Assembly (NCBI GenBank): GCA_913051785.1
Contig: CAJXCK010000011.1
Location: forward strand, 1 to 38,508
Reading direction: 5' to 3'
Source: an uncultured Gammaproteobacteria bacterium
GTDB taxonomy: Bacteria > Pseudomonadota > Gammaproteobacteria > Pseudomonadales > Azotimanducaceae
DNA: 38,508 bases
In this document: piece by piece, positions 26,202 through 33,713 of the stretch
Layout of the letters: each line of letters starts with the position of its first letter
Position numbering within the stretch: the first letter of the stretch is position 1
Notes under the pieces: generated by a model
Told to the model about the DNA's origin: nothing
The model's database searches: none
What the model saw: only the letters and a program-made list of their open reading frames with translations
Position numbers and translations under genes: made by a program

Positions 26202-27400
26202 CGAGTCCGCGAAAAGGCCCACTTCAGGACCTAACAATTATTGACTGTACGAGGGCTTTGGCGGGACCCTTTGGGGCCGGTTTGTTAGCTGACCTCGGTG
26301 CCAACGTCATTAAGATCGAGCCCCCCTTGGGAGATGGTTATCGTAATATCCCGCCTTTTTTACCTGATTATGCCTCTCCGCTCTCAGAAGAGGTTGGTGC
26401 TACAGATTTTGGGGCTCCGTTTGCCTCAGTTAATCGGAACAAGAGAAGTGTCTGTCTAGATCTTAAGAAGGATAGTCACAAAGAAATTTTTCTGAAGCTG
26501 TGTGACAAGGCCGACGCGATAATAGAAAACATGCGAGCTGGTGTGATGGAGCGGCTTGGCTTGGGTTTTGAAACGATATCCGATCGCAATAAGCGAATCG
26601 TTTATGCCTGTGTGAGAGGGTTTGGTGACCCAAGGACTGGAGAAAGCCCCTATGCCCACTGGCCGAGCCTTGACGCTGCGGCGCAGAGTTTTGGTGGACT
26701 GGTATACGCCAATGATGGCTTGGTAACACCCGCAATCGCTGATATTTTCCCAGGCACGTTAGCGGCTTTTGGCTTGGTCTCAGCAATACACGAATCGAAG
26801 ACATCTGGGAAAGGACAATTTCTAGACGTATCAATGTACGATGCTATGTTGGCTTTTCAAAAGAGTGCAGTCGCGCAGTATTCTTTTACAGGCAAACCCA
26901 ACCCATCCGGACTGCAAAGAGCGATGACTCTTTACCCTTTCGATTTGTTTCCCACTAAAGATGGCCAAGTCTCTATCGCCGTCGGGCAGCCTCATCATTG
27001 GGACCTTTTGTGCGCGGCAATGGATAGAGGCGATATGATCAACGACGATCGCAGCGCAACGAACAACGCCCGACTAAAGAATGTTGAATGGGTTGAAGAA
27101 CAGATATGCGCCTGGACATCTCAGCTGACTCGCACCGAGATCATGGCGAAGCTAGACGGGAGCCTACCCGCTGGTCCGGTGCAGAATATGTCCGATATCT
27201 TTCAGGATGAGCATGTGGCAGCGCGCGGCATGTTGGATACTTGTAGCCCAGGAGGAGATAATCCCAACATTTCGCTCGCGGCGAGTCCGATAAAGTTTTC
27301 AAGGTCAAAAACGACTTTATATCAGTCGCCACCGAGATTAGGAGAGCACAACAAAGAGGTGCTCTCCGAATTCGGGATAGATTTACCGGAGGATTTCTAA
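26198..27400 (+). CDS. CaiB/BaiF-type class III CoA-transferase
   Basis: The 400-residue protein shows the family pattern: DLTIIDCTRALAGPFGAGLLADLGANVIKIEPP at the N-terminus, VNRNKRSVCLDLK (78-90), a GLGFE motif, and a catalytic Asp215 in VSMYDAMLAF. It would move CoA between carboxylic acids by way of an Asp-bound anhydride. The start is GTG 26198, overlapping the stop of the VOC gene. Its own stop TAA (27398-27400) shares two bases with the reverse stop of the DUF1330 gene on the other strand. Next to an epimerase-like VOC protein it most likely activates or recycles an acid produced by the upstream enzymes. The acyl substrate is unknown. Confidence 0.93.
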   Translation: MTSPRKGPLQDLTIIDCTRALAGPFGAGLLADLGANVIKIEPPLGDGYRNIPPFLPDYASPLSEEVGATDFGAPFASVNRNKRSVCLDLKKDSHKEIFLKLCDKADAIIENMRAGVMERLGLGFETISDRNKRIVYACVRGFGDPRTGESPYAHWPSLDAAAQSFGGLVYANDGLVTPAIADIFPGTLAAFGLVSAIHESKTSGKGQFLDVSMYDAMLAFQKSAVAQYSFTGKPNPSGLQRAMTLYPFDLFPTKDGQVSIAVGQPHHWDLLCAAMDRGDMINDDRSATNNARLKNVEWVEEQICAWTSQLTRTEIMAKLDGSLPAGPVQNMSDIFQDEHVAARGMLDTCSPGGDNPNISLAASPIKFSRSKTTLYQSPPRLGEHNKEVLSEFGIDLPEDF

Positions 27401-27810
27401 AAGCCTCCCAGCTTTGTCTCTATGTTGAGTTGACCCTGTAGACCGGCAGTTCGATGTTCGGCGCTTTTTTGATAGTCGGCGTCTGTAATCATTTGCAGCA
27501 TGGCTTTTCTATTCGGATACATGGCAATAGCTGCCATATCCCAAAGATCCTCCACCTCGCCCAACATTAGGCGCGATACTTCAGCTCCGAAGACTGGTTT
27601 TCCGCCAACTTTTTCCAGGTGTTGTGCAACTTCTTTAGCATAGATCTCGTAGGCCTCTCGACCGCTCAGTGTCGTTTCCCGATTGTCTTCATAAGAAGCC
27701 TTTTCCTTAAACTTTAGTAGATTCAACATATAGATCGGCTCGTCGTGGCCGGGCTCCGTGAATTCCGCCAACTGTTGTTTGCTCGGATGGACCTTATTTT
27801 GTACTTCCAT
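27397..27810 (-). CDS. DUF1330-family protein
   Basis: The 137-residue protein matches the DUF1330 ferredoxin-like fold: PIYMLNLLKFKEKA near the N-terminus, a GREAYEIYAKEV helix, GAEVSRLMLGE, and WDMAAIAMYPNRKAMLQMITDADYQ, followed by HRTAGL. The family is dimeric and related in shape to EthD and dimeric alpha-beta barrel proteins; its role is unknown. It is convergent with the CoA-transferase, and the stop codons overlap (TAG read from 27399 to 27397). It diverges from the O-acetylhomoserine sulfhydrylase gene across a 204-nt AT-rich gap. The ATG at 27810 has only a weak ribosome site. Confidence 0.85.
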   Translation of the reverse strand: MEVQNKVHPSKQQLAEFTEPGHDEPIYMLNLLKFKEKASYEDNRETTLSGREAYEIYAKEVAQHLEKVGGKPVFGAEVSRLMLGEVEDLWDMAAIAMYPNRKAMLQMITDADYQKSAEHRTAGLQGQLNIETKLGGF

Positions 27811-28000
27811 TTAATCAGCTCTTTTATCAAGTGGTATTGGACAATTATCTCTAGTCAACGAAGTAAATATCAATGGTTTTCAGTTTCTCTATTCAGGCTC
27901 AGTCAAAGAGACCGTTATTTGAATATTCTAAAAAGATATATAAAAACTTATTTATTAGATCTAAAAATATGTTCTTCTATCTGGCCTGCTAAATTCTTCC

Positions 28001-28017
28001 GGAGGAGAGGGGAAATG
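28001..28017 (+). promoter_or_regulatory. ribosome-binding site fixing the metY-type start
   Basis: GGAGGAG (28001-28007) lies 7 nt before ATG 28015. This decides the start of a reading frame that is open for another 90 codons upstream. That upstream part is AT-rich, hydrophobic and basic, and unlike any sulfhydrylase. Confidence 0.8.
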
Positions 28018-29286
28018 AAGGACGAGACAATTGCAATACATACAGGCTATACGACTGATCCAACGACTAAGGCTGTGACTGCCCCGATTTTTCAAACTGT
28101 GGCCTATGAGTTTGATGATGCACAGCACGGAGCTGATTTATTCAATCTGGCGGTTCCCGGGAATATTTACAGTCGAATCATGAACCCAACTTGTGACGTT
28201 CTGGAACAGCGCGTTGCTGCTTTAGAGCAAGGCATTGGCGCTTTAGCGGTATCAGCTGGCAGCGCTGCGGTCAATTATGCGATTCTGAATATTGCCTCTG
28301 CCGGAGACAACATTGTCTCTGTGCCACAACTTTACGGTGGAACCTATACGTTGTTTGCCCACATGTTGCCAAAGCAGGGTATAGAGGTTCGATTTGCAGA
28401 ATCGGACAAGGCTGAGGATTTGGAAAAACTGATTGATGCGAAGACGAAAGCCATATTTATGGAGACTATTGGCAATCCTGCGGGGAATATCGTCGATCTT
28501 GAGAGTGTATCTGCGATGGCTAAAAGTCACGGAGTAGTTTGCATCGCCGATAATACTGTGGCGACGCCAGTATTAACTAAACCCGCGACTTATGGAGTGG
28601 ATATAATCGTTCATTCGCTGACGAAATATATTGGAGGCCATGGCACGACGCTGGGAGGATTGATTGTCGATTCAGGGAAATTCCCGTGGACGAACCACCA
28701 GGATCGCTACCGAGATCTAAACTCTCCAGAAGAAAGTTATCACGGCGTCGTTTATACCGAGGCCCTGGGTGAGGCCGCCTATATTGGGCGGGCTAGAACC
28801 GTTCCACTTCGAAACACCGGTTCTGCGTTGTCTCCTTTCAACGCATTTCAACTCCTCCAGGGCCTTGAGACGCTGCCGCTTCGCATGGAGAGACATTGTG
28901 ACAATGCGTTGGGCGTCGCTAAGCATTTGTCAGACCACGCCAAAGTTGATTGGGTCAGTTATGCGGGTCTTGAGAATCACGAACACCACGAGCTGGCGAA
29001 AAAGTATATGGGAGGGAATCCGTCAGGCATCCTGACCTTTGGCGTAACAGGTGGCTATGACAACGGTGTTAAATTCTATGATGCATTGAAATTGTTTAAA
29101 CGCTTGGTAAACATTGGCGACGCAAAATCTCTAGCTTGTCATCCTGCCTCGACAACTCACCGGCAGCTCACCGAAGAGGAACAGACAAAGGTGGGTGTAA
29201 AACCTGAGACAATCAGGCTATCGGTTGGTATAGAACATCTGGAAGACATCATCGAGGATCTTGATCAGGCATTGTCGGCTGTCTAG
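28015..29286 (+). CDS. metY: O-acetylhomoserine aminocarboxypropyltransferase (sulfhydrylase)
   Basis: This PLP enzyme of the Cys/Met metabolism family has 423 residues, the usual MetY length. It has YSRIMNPT (52-59), SAGSAAVNYAILNI, LYGGTYTLF (106-114), ADNTVATP and the PLP lysine Lys204 in HSLTKYIGGHG. The late region LACHPASTTHRQL is also characteristic. It makes homocysteine from O-acetylhomoserine and sulfide, or methionine from methanethiol, in the cytoplasm. The 204-nt upstream gap is AT-rich with a TAGATCTA palindrome, but I see neither a MetJ-box array nor a SAM riboswitch. It lies amid glutathione-linked genes, which may indicate sulfur recapture. Confidence 0.93.
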   Translation: MKDETIAIHTGYTTDPTTKAVTAPIFQTVAYEFDDAQHGADLFNLAVPGNIYSRIMNPTCDVLEQRVAALEQGIGALAVSAGSAAVNYAILNIASAGDNIVSVPQLYGGTYTLFAHMLPKQGIEVRFAESDKAEDLEKLIDAKTKAIFMETIGNPAGNIVDLESVSAMAKSHGVVCIADNTVATPVLTKPATYGVDIIVHSLTKYIGGHGTTLGGLIVDSGKFPWTNHQDRYRDLNSPEESYHGVVYTEALGEAAYIGRARTVPLRNTGSALSPFNAFQLLQGLETLPLRMERHCDNALGVAKHLSDHAKVDWVSYAGLENHEHHELAKKYMGGNPSGILTFGVTGGYDNGVKFYDALKLFKRLVNIGDAKSLACHPASTTHRQLTEEEQTKVGVKPETIRLSVGIEHLEDIIEDLDQALSAV

Positions 29287-29399
29287 AAGTTCTCATTAGA
29301 TTGCGGTTGGGCTAAGTCTATCTACCTTGTACTAGCGTGGATGTTGCTCACGACATGAGTTAATGTGCTTGGATCCGTATTGAGGCAAAAGGGGGTGGC

Positions 29400-29828
29400 A
29401 TGAGTACAGATATCTTGATGCCAATGTTCTATATGGTCTTGCTGACCTCTTTCGTGTTCCTTTTCAATGTCCTTATCCGACTAAAGGATGTCGTGGTCGA
29501 TAAGGGGCACACTGGTAGTGAACTGATGAAAATTCCTATTCCATCATCGGCTAATGACCTTATCAAACAAGCGGATCGGAATTTGATTAACTTGTTTGAA
29601 TTTCCAATTCTATTTTACGCCGTTTGTATAGCTATCTATATGACAGGAAGAGTGGACCCTTTATTTTTAAGTTTAGCGTACTCTTTTGTCGGGCTCAGGG
29701 TGGCTCACTCGCTCTATCATATTTTCATTAATGGTTTCATCGGACCTCTACCCACCAGGGCGCTTCTTTTTGTGCCAAGTTGGGCCATTATTGTTTGGAT
29801 GTGGGGTAGGTTGGCGTTGACGGCGTAA
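29400..29828 (+). CDS. MAPEG-family membrane protein
   Basis: The 142-residue protein has four hydrophobic segments (about 8-27, 67-82, 87-102 and 118-138) and the MAPEG core pattern: RNLINLFEFPILFYAVC in helix 2 and YSFVGLRVAHSLYHIFING in helix 3. MAPEG proteins are trimeric membrane enzymes, several of which use glutathione as conjugating partner or peroxidase. Start ATG 29400 follows a GGGGGTGG run. The gene is 113 nt after metY and 21 nt before a dienelactone hydrolase. Whether it binds glutathione here is unknown, but four soluble GST-like genes are in the window. Confidence 0.85.
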   Translation: MSTDILMPMFYMVLLTSFVFLFNVLIRLKDVVVDKGHTGSELMKIPIPSSANDLIKQADRNLINLFEFPILFYAVCIAIYMTGRVDPLFLSLAYSFVGLRVAHSLYHIFINGFIGPLPTRALLFVPSWAIIVWMWGRLALTA

Positions 29829-29849
29829 GAATTACAGGAGGACTGTTTC

Positions 29850-30566
29850 ATGGAATCTGAATTTATCGATTATGAAGATCAGGGCGTAACGCTAGAGGGC
29901 TATTTCGTTACACCAGATAAGGAAAAGAGACTTCCTCTGGTTCTGGTCGCTCATGATTGGACTGGGAGACGCCAGTATGCGGTCAACAAAGCAAACGAGA
30001 TGGCGGCACTAGGCTACGCTGCTTTTGCCATCGACATGTATGGCAAAGGGGTTTTTGGTAAGGACGGTGATGCAGATTTTAATAGTCAGCTTATGGCGCC
30101 GTTTGCCGGTGATCGAGCTTTACTTAGAGGCAGGATCGGTTCTGCACTCTCGGCCGCAAAGGCGCTGTCGGGAGTTGACCCAAAACGCGTTGGAGCGATT
30201 GGTTATTGTTTTGGTGGCATGTGTGTTCTAGAGCTTGCCAGAGGTGGAAGCGATGTAAGCGGGGTGATCAGCGTGCACGGAATATTTTCACCTGGTGACG
30301 TTCCAAACGAGCCAATCGGTTCGAAAATTTTATGTCTCCATGGACACGATGATCCGATGGTGCCACCTGAACAAGTCCTCGCTTTCGAGCAAGAGATGAA
30401 CGAGGCCGGCGCAGACTGGCAGATGCATGTTTATGGGGGCACTGCGCATGCCTTTACAAATCCAGATGCGAACAACCCGGATTTTGGTACGGTTTACTCA
30501 GAGCGAGCCAACACTAGGGCGAATGGATCTGTGGCTAATTTCTTCTCAGAAGTATTCGATGGTTGA
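29850..30566 (+). CDS. dienelactone hydrolase family protein
   Basis: The 238-residue hydrolase has the family triad: nucleophile Cys120 in GYCFGG, an Asp in HGHDDPMVP (about 168), and His200 in GGTAHAF. A Cys in place of Ser is characteristic of dienelactone hydrolases, which open lactone rings in chloroaromatic degradation, though many family members act on other esters. AGGAGG lies about 9 nt before the ATG, and the MAPEG gene ends 21 nt upstream. It converges with the SDR gene on the other strand with a 21-nt gap and no visible terminator. Confidence 0.92.
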   Translation: MESEFIDYEDQGVTLEGYFVTPDKEKRLPLVLVAHDWTGRRQYAVNKANEMAALGYAAFAIDMYGKGVFGKDGDADFNSQLMAPFAGDRALLRGRIGSALSAAKALSGVDPKRVGAIGYCFGGMCVLELARGGSDVSGVISVHGIFSPGDVPNEPIGSKILCLHGHDDPMVPPEQVLAFEQEMNEAGADWQMHVYGGTAHAFTNPDANNPDFGTVYSERANTRANGSVANFFSEVFDG

Positions 30567-30587
30567 CTGCTACATTTGCTCGATTGC

Positions 30588-31484
30588 TTAGGGTTCTTCT
30601 GGCAGATCCGGAAGAGGCTTCTTGAGCATCTGATTTCGAGCGAACATAGGAAGAAAAATAAAAGGCCAGGTTTTTTCATAGTGTATTGGAAAAAGACGCT
30701 GGCTCAGATCTAGCAGTTTGGCATCCAAGCCTACAAAGATCCGTGAACGTTTTTTGCGCACACCATTTAGAATAATTTCCGCAGCTCTGCTTGGGTGCAT
30801 ACCATTTTCTTTGAACATTCTGCCTTGTTCCTCTATGGAGAGTTCTTTGCCCCTAAAAGTAGGAAGCGCGCTCGGTCCTTCTGATTCAACCCGTTTCGCG
30901 GTCGAGGCAATGTTGGTTCCCACGTGCCCTGGATGCACAGAATGTACCTGAAGATTCGTGCCTTTCATCTCTTTGACGAGCGATTCAGTAAACCCGCGGA
31001 CTGCAAACTTGGTAGCGTGGTAAACACTCTGAGTCGGAACAGCAACCATTCCAAAAATTGAGGAGGTGTTAATGAGAGCGGCCTCTGGTCGTGATTTAAG
31101 TTCTGGAAGGAATTTCCTACTCATATTGATTACTCCCTCCAAATTTACCCTCATTACCCGATCCCAATCTGTCTCCGGCATGGCGTCAAAGTCCGACACC
31201 ACTGTGATACCCGCGTTGTTAAAAACCAAATCAACTTTTTGATGTCTTGCCATGACGTCTTCATAAAATTGATCAATCTGTTTTTTATCGCCTATATCGA
31301 ATACATGTTGGGACGAGGCCACGTTGTATTGAGATAGCATGGAAGAGGTTTTACTCAATTCGTCCTCATTGATATCGCAGACAGCAACGTTGCACCCCAT
31401 TTTTGCGAGTAAAACGGCGAGATATCTTCCCATGCCCGATGCTCCGCCCGTGATTACTGCGACTTTGTTTTCAAATGATTGCAT
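30588..31484 (-). CDS. short-chain dehydrogenase/reductase
   Basis: This is a classical SDR of 298 residues: cofactor motif TGGASGMGR (12-20), Asp37 favouring NAD(H), NNAG (89-92), catalytic Ser141 or Ser142 (NTSSIFG), Tyr155 and Lys159 (YHATK). The C-terminal extension after about residue 225 (RAAEIILNGVRKKRSRIFVGLDAKLLDLSQRLFP) resembles the tail of membrane-associated SDRs acting on lipids or steroids. AAGGA lies 8 nt before the ATG. It follows the second sulfatase by 49 nt, so the pair could first desulfate and then oxidise an alcohol. The substrate is unknown. Confidence 0.92.
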   Translation of the reverse strand: MQSFENKVAVITGGASGMGRYLAVLLAKMGCNVAVCDINEDELSKTSSMLSQYNVASSQHVFDIGDKKQIDQFYEDVMARHQKVDLVFNNAGITVVSDFDAMPETDWDRVMRVNLEGVINMSRKFLPELKSRPEAALINTSSIFGMVAVPTQSVYHATKFAVRGFTESLVKEMKGTNLQVHSVHPGHVGTNIASTAKRVESEGPSALPTFRGKELSIEEQGRMFKENGMHPSRAAEIILNGVRKKRSRIFVGLDAKLLDLSQRLFPIHYEKTWPFIFLPMFARNQMLKKPLPDLPEEP

Positions 31485-31511
31485 TTATAGTTTCCTTGCT
31501 TTGTTCGTGAC

Positions 31512-31533
31512 GCAGAATGTAGGGTGATTCTGC
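31512..31533. other. hairpin between the sulfatase and SDR genes
   Basis: A perfect 7-bp stem (GCAGAAT with ATTCTGC) and an 8-nt loop lie directly after the sulfatase stop codon on the minus strand. No T-run follows, so an intra-operon processing or stability element is more likely than a terminator. Confidence 0.3.
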
Positions 31534-33201
31534 TCAGTTAGGCCAGTAAATCAGTTCGTCCGTTTCCTCGTATTTCTCTGCAAGCGTTTTATCTACTGTC
31601 ACGGGAATCTGAGCAACAGATGGATAGAGCGGTTGTTTTCTCCCTGAAGCATGCTGATCTAAAAGAGCTGATAGCTCGTCAGTCACTTCCGATCGGGTCT
31701 CAACTAGATTGTTTTGTTCCGTCGGATCTTCCTTGAGGTTGAAAAGCCATTTTTTCGCCGGATTATCCGAAACTTGTAACTTCCAGTCACCTTTTCTTAC
31801 GACCCGATAATGACCAGATTGCCAAAAAAGGGTTCGTTCTAAATCCTTGGATCCTTCTGGATCATCTAAGAACGCCATCATATCAGTACCATCAAGTTCG
31901 AGTTCCGGCGGCACGTCCACTTGAGCCGCCGCTGCAAGTGTTGGCGCAACATCAATGTGAGCGACAGGCACATCTATCGAGGTGTTTGGTGGAATCTCAG
32001 CGGGCCATTTTAGAAACATTGGCGCTCGAAGACCGCCTTCGAAGTTGGTTAGCTTCCACCCCCGAAAAGGCGCATTTATCTCGGGTAACCCAACATAGCC
32101 TGCCCCTCCGTTATCGCTGGAGAAAACGACTAGCGTATTTTGTTCAAGTCCAAGTGATTTAAGGGCGTTGGTTATTTTGCCGACACTGCGATCAATCGCT
32201 CTTACCATTGCCGCGTATACTCGCAATCTGTGGGGTTTAATGTCGCCAACGGCGTCGTAATCTCTCTTTAAAGCTTGAAGCGGTGTATGCGGGCCCCAAT
32301 GAGCCAAGTAAAGGAAAAAAGGTCTGCTCTGATTATTTTCGATGACCTGTATAGCTTCATCTGTCCAATAGTCAGTCAGGTAGCCCTTGGGAGCGAACAT
32401 CTCCGTTCCGCCGTTATTGAAAGATGCTGCATATCTCATTCTTGCCCATAAAAATTTATCAATTGGGTCAAAATCGAGCTTGGCATTCACAACATCAGGG
32501 TGGTCTTCAGGCAGGTACAACCCATTAGCCATGAGTAGGCTGTCGACGAACCCTTGGTCATTTGGTCTCATGCCTTCGCCTCTTCCCAAATGCCATTTCC
32601 CGATATGCGCGGTGTAGTAACCCTTTGACTGAAGAAGTTCTGCGATTGTGATCTCTTCGCTCGGCAAGCCCTGATCTTCAAATGGGGGTTTGGATGACTC
32701 TATCTCGGCGTCAAAAATCCCCGGTGGGCGACCATCGTCGTTTATATCTCCCAGCATGCTTACCACCGAGGCCATTCCCGACGGTGTTGGCGTGAATTCG
32801 TAACCGGTTTTGGTCGGATATTTTCCTGTCATCAGCATTGCTCGAGATGGCGCGCAGGTTGCGTTGCCAGCATAGGCTTGGCGGAAAATTGCTCCATCTC
32901 TGGCTAGTTGGTCGATATGTGGTGTCTTCACTTTTCCACCAGCGAGTCCTCCACCGAAAGTTGAGATGTCGTTGTAGCCGAGATCATCTGCGAGGATAAA
33001 AATGATGTTTGGGAGATTATTGTCTTCAACCGGATCAGCTTGTTCTCGTTGCCAAGGAACGGATCTATTAGAATCAACTGTAGTGGTTAAAGTTGTCTGA
33101 AGACTCACCAAGGTCAGGACCAGATCCGATCGGTAGAGCCACGCTAAAAAAACACCAAGACCGATAGAAAGAAAAATGCCAAATGCTATTTTTTTTATCA
33201 T
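31534..33201 (-). CDS. exported or anchored sulfatase
   Basis: This 555-residue sulfatase has the formylglycine motif CAPSR (Cys116-Arg120) followed by MLMTGKYPTKTG. Metal residues lie in FILADDLGY (Asp72, Asp73) and VFSSDNGGAG, and pocket residues in IGKWHLGRG and HWGPHTPLQ. An N-terminal helix (IAFGIFLSIGLGVFLAWLY) without a clear cleavage site suggests an uncleaved anchor in the inner membrane with the enzyme in the periplasm. It shares only the general fold with the sulfatase at 11498 and carries a longer insert after the active-site helix. AGAGGAG is well spaced before the ATG. The SDR gene follows. The sulfate ester substrate is unknown. Confidence 0.92.
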   Translation of the reverse strand: MIKKIAFGIFLSIGLGVFLAWLYRSDLVLTLVSLQTTLTTTVDSNRSVPWQREQADPVEDNNLPNIIFILADDLGYNDISTFGGGLAGGKVKTPHIDQLARDGAIFRQAYAGNATCAPSRAMLMTGKYPTKTGYEFTPTPSGMASVVSMLGDINDDGRPPGIFDAEIESSKPPFEDQGLPSEEITIAELLQSKGYYTAHIGKWHLGRGEGMRPNDQGFVDSLLMANGLYLPEDHPDVVNAKLDFDPIDKFLWARMRYAASFNNGGTEMFAPKGYLTDYWTDEAIQVIENNQSRPFFLYLAHWGPHTPLQALKRDYDAVGDIKPHRLRVYAAMVRAIDRSVGKITNALKSLGLEQNTLVVFSSDNGGAGYVGLPEINAPFRGWKLTNFEGGLRAPMFLKWPAEIPPNTSIDVPVAHIDVAPTLAAAAQVDVPPELELDGTDMMAFLDDPEGSKDLERTLFWQSGHYRVVRKGDWKLQVSDNPAKKWLFNLKEDPTEQNNLVETRSEVTDELSALLDQHASGRKQPLYPSVAQIPVTVDKTLAEKYEETDELIYWPN

Positions 33202-33436
33202 GCTGACTCCTCTCTAACGGATAGTCATGTTACCCCATGCGGTTAGGTGATTTTGAATTAGTAAGATGAATAAAATGAATTCTGCTCAAGACGATTTCAT
33301 GATGACTCAAGTTTGAGCACAAAAACAGAGCGAGATTTTTTTAAAATCACTGAAATTGTGCTGATTCAAGAAGGCGGAATATATAAGGTACTGATATATA
33401 TTGATAAAATAGTGGCACGCGCATTGCAAATCACAA

Positions 33437-33519
33437 GGAGTGGTCGCGAGAGTGTTGTTCGGGCTCTCCCAAGGAAATCTAACTAAATCAAGTTCGATTA
33501 ATGCTCTCGCGGCCACCCC
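33437..33519. other. long imperfect inverted repeat, candidate structured RNA
   Basis: The arms 33437-33452 and 33504-33519 can pair over 16 positions: 14 Watson-Crick pairs, one G-T wobble and one A-C mismatch. The 51-nt interior can form two more small hairpins, TTCGGG-CTCT-CCCAA near 33458-33472 and AATC-AAGTTC-GATT near 33486-33499, giving a possible three-way junction. It does not fit a tRNA (the closing stem is too long and there is no regular T-arm), SRP RNA or any riboswitch I know. The strand cannot be decided from the structure. Confidence 0.5.
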
Positions 33520-33555
33520 ACCACGTTAACCTCTATGTAGTTATCCCTTTTCCAG

Positions 33556-33580
33556 AGGTCTCCAAGCAAAAGAGAGACCT
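33556..33580. other. 7-bp stem-loop
   Basis: AGGTCTC (33556-33562) pairs perfectly with GAGACCT (33574-33580) around an 11-nt A-rich loop. It follows the long inverted repeat by 36 nt and is followed 2 nt later by the 10-bp palindrome TTGGGCCCAA (33583-33592). There is no T-run after it. Confidence 0.4.
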
Positions 33581-33713
33581 TGTTGGGCCCAAGTCATATG
33601 GGTTCTCGCACTCGTAAAGGCGATTCATTGAAAAGGGTAAGGGGCCGAGACGCTCCTAAGTTCATTGCAAAAAACTTCGAAGGGTATGACTATGTCCCAA
33701 AAGAGGGAGGGCA

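Larger units (their letters stand above)
33202..33713. other. 512-nt non-coding region with several inverted repeats
   Basis: This is the only gene-free stretch above 300 nt. The first 200 nt are AT-rich and presumably hold the promoter of the minus-strand sulfatase; a GATAAAAT sequence at 33403-33410 could be a -10 element in the plus direction. The middle carries three inverted repeats, listed separately. The last 100 nt lead into the LLM gene and include GGGAGGG just before its ATG. I found no convincing protein gene here. A 29-codon frame from GTG 33440 exists but lies entirely within the long stem-loop. Confidence 0.6.

Noticed and set aside
27811-28000. A SAM riboswitch or MetJ operator before metY
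   Set aside because: There are no repeated AGACGTCT-like boxes and no recognisable riboswitch core; only an AT-rich stretch with a TAGATCTA palindrome is visible.
27745-28014. A 90-codon in-frame extension upstream of metY
   Set aside because: The extension is AT-rich, hydrophobic and basic, unlike any sulfhydrylase, overlaps the start of the DUF1330 gene, and a strong GGAGGAG site fixes ATG 28015.
33307-33516. A 69-codon minus-strand frame inside the long gap
   Set aside because: Its composition is not protein-like, it has no ribosome site, and it covers the structured repeat.
33437-33523. A tRNA ending in CCACCA
   Set aside because: The closing stem is 16 positions instead of 7, and no regular D, anticodon and T arms can be drawn.
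33440-33529. A 29-codon plus-strand frame preceded by AAGGAG
   Set aside because: It lies wholly within the inverted repeat, has a GTG overlapping the supposed ribosome site, and is short enough to be chance.
33477-33531. Integron attC-like cores (ATCTAAC and GTTAACC)
   Set aside because: The second core deviates from GTTRRRY, the two are not complementary, and no integrase or cassette array is present.
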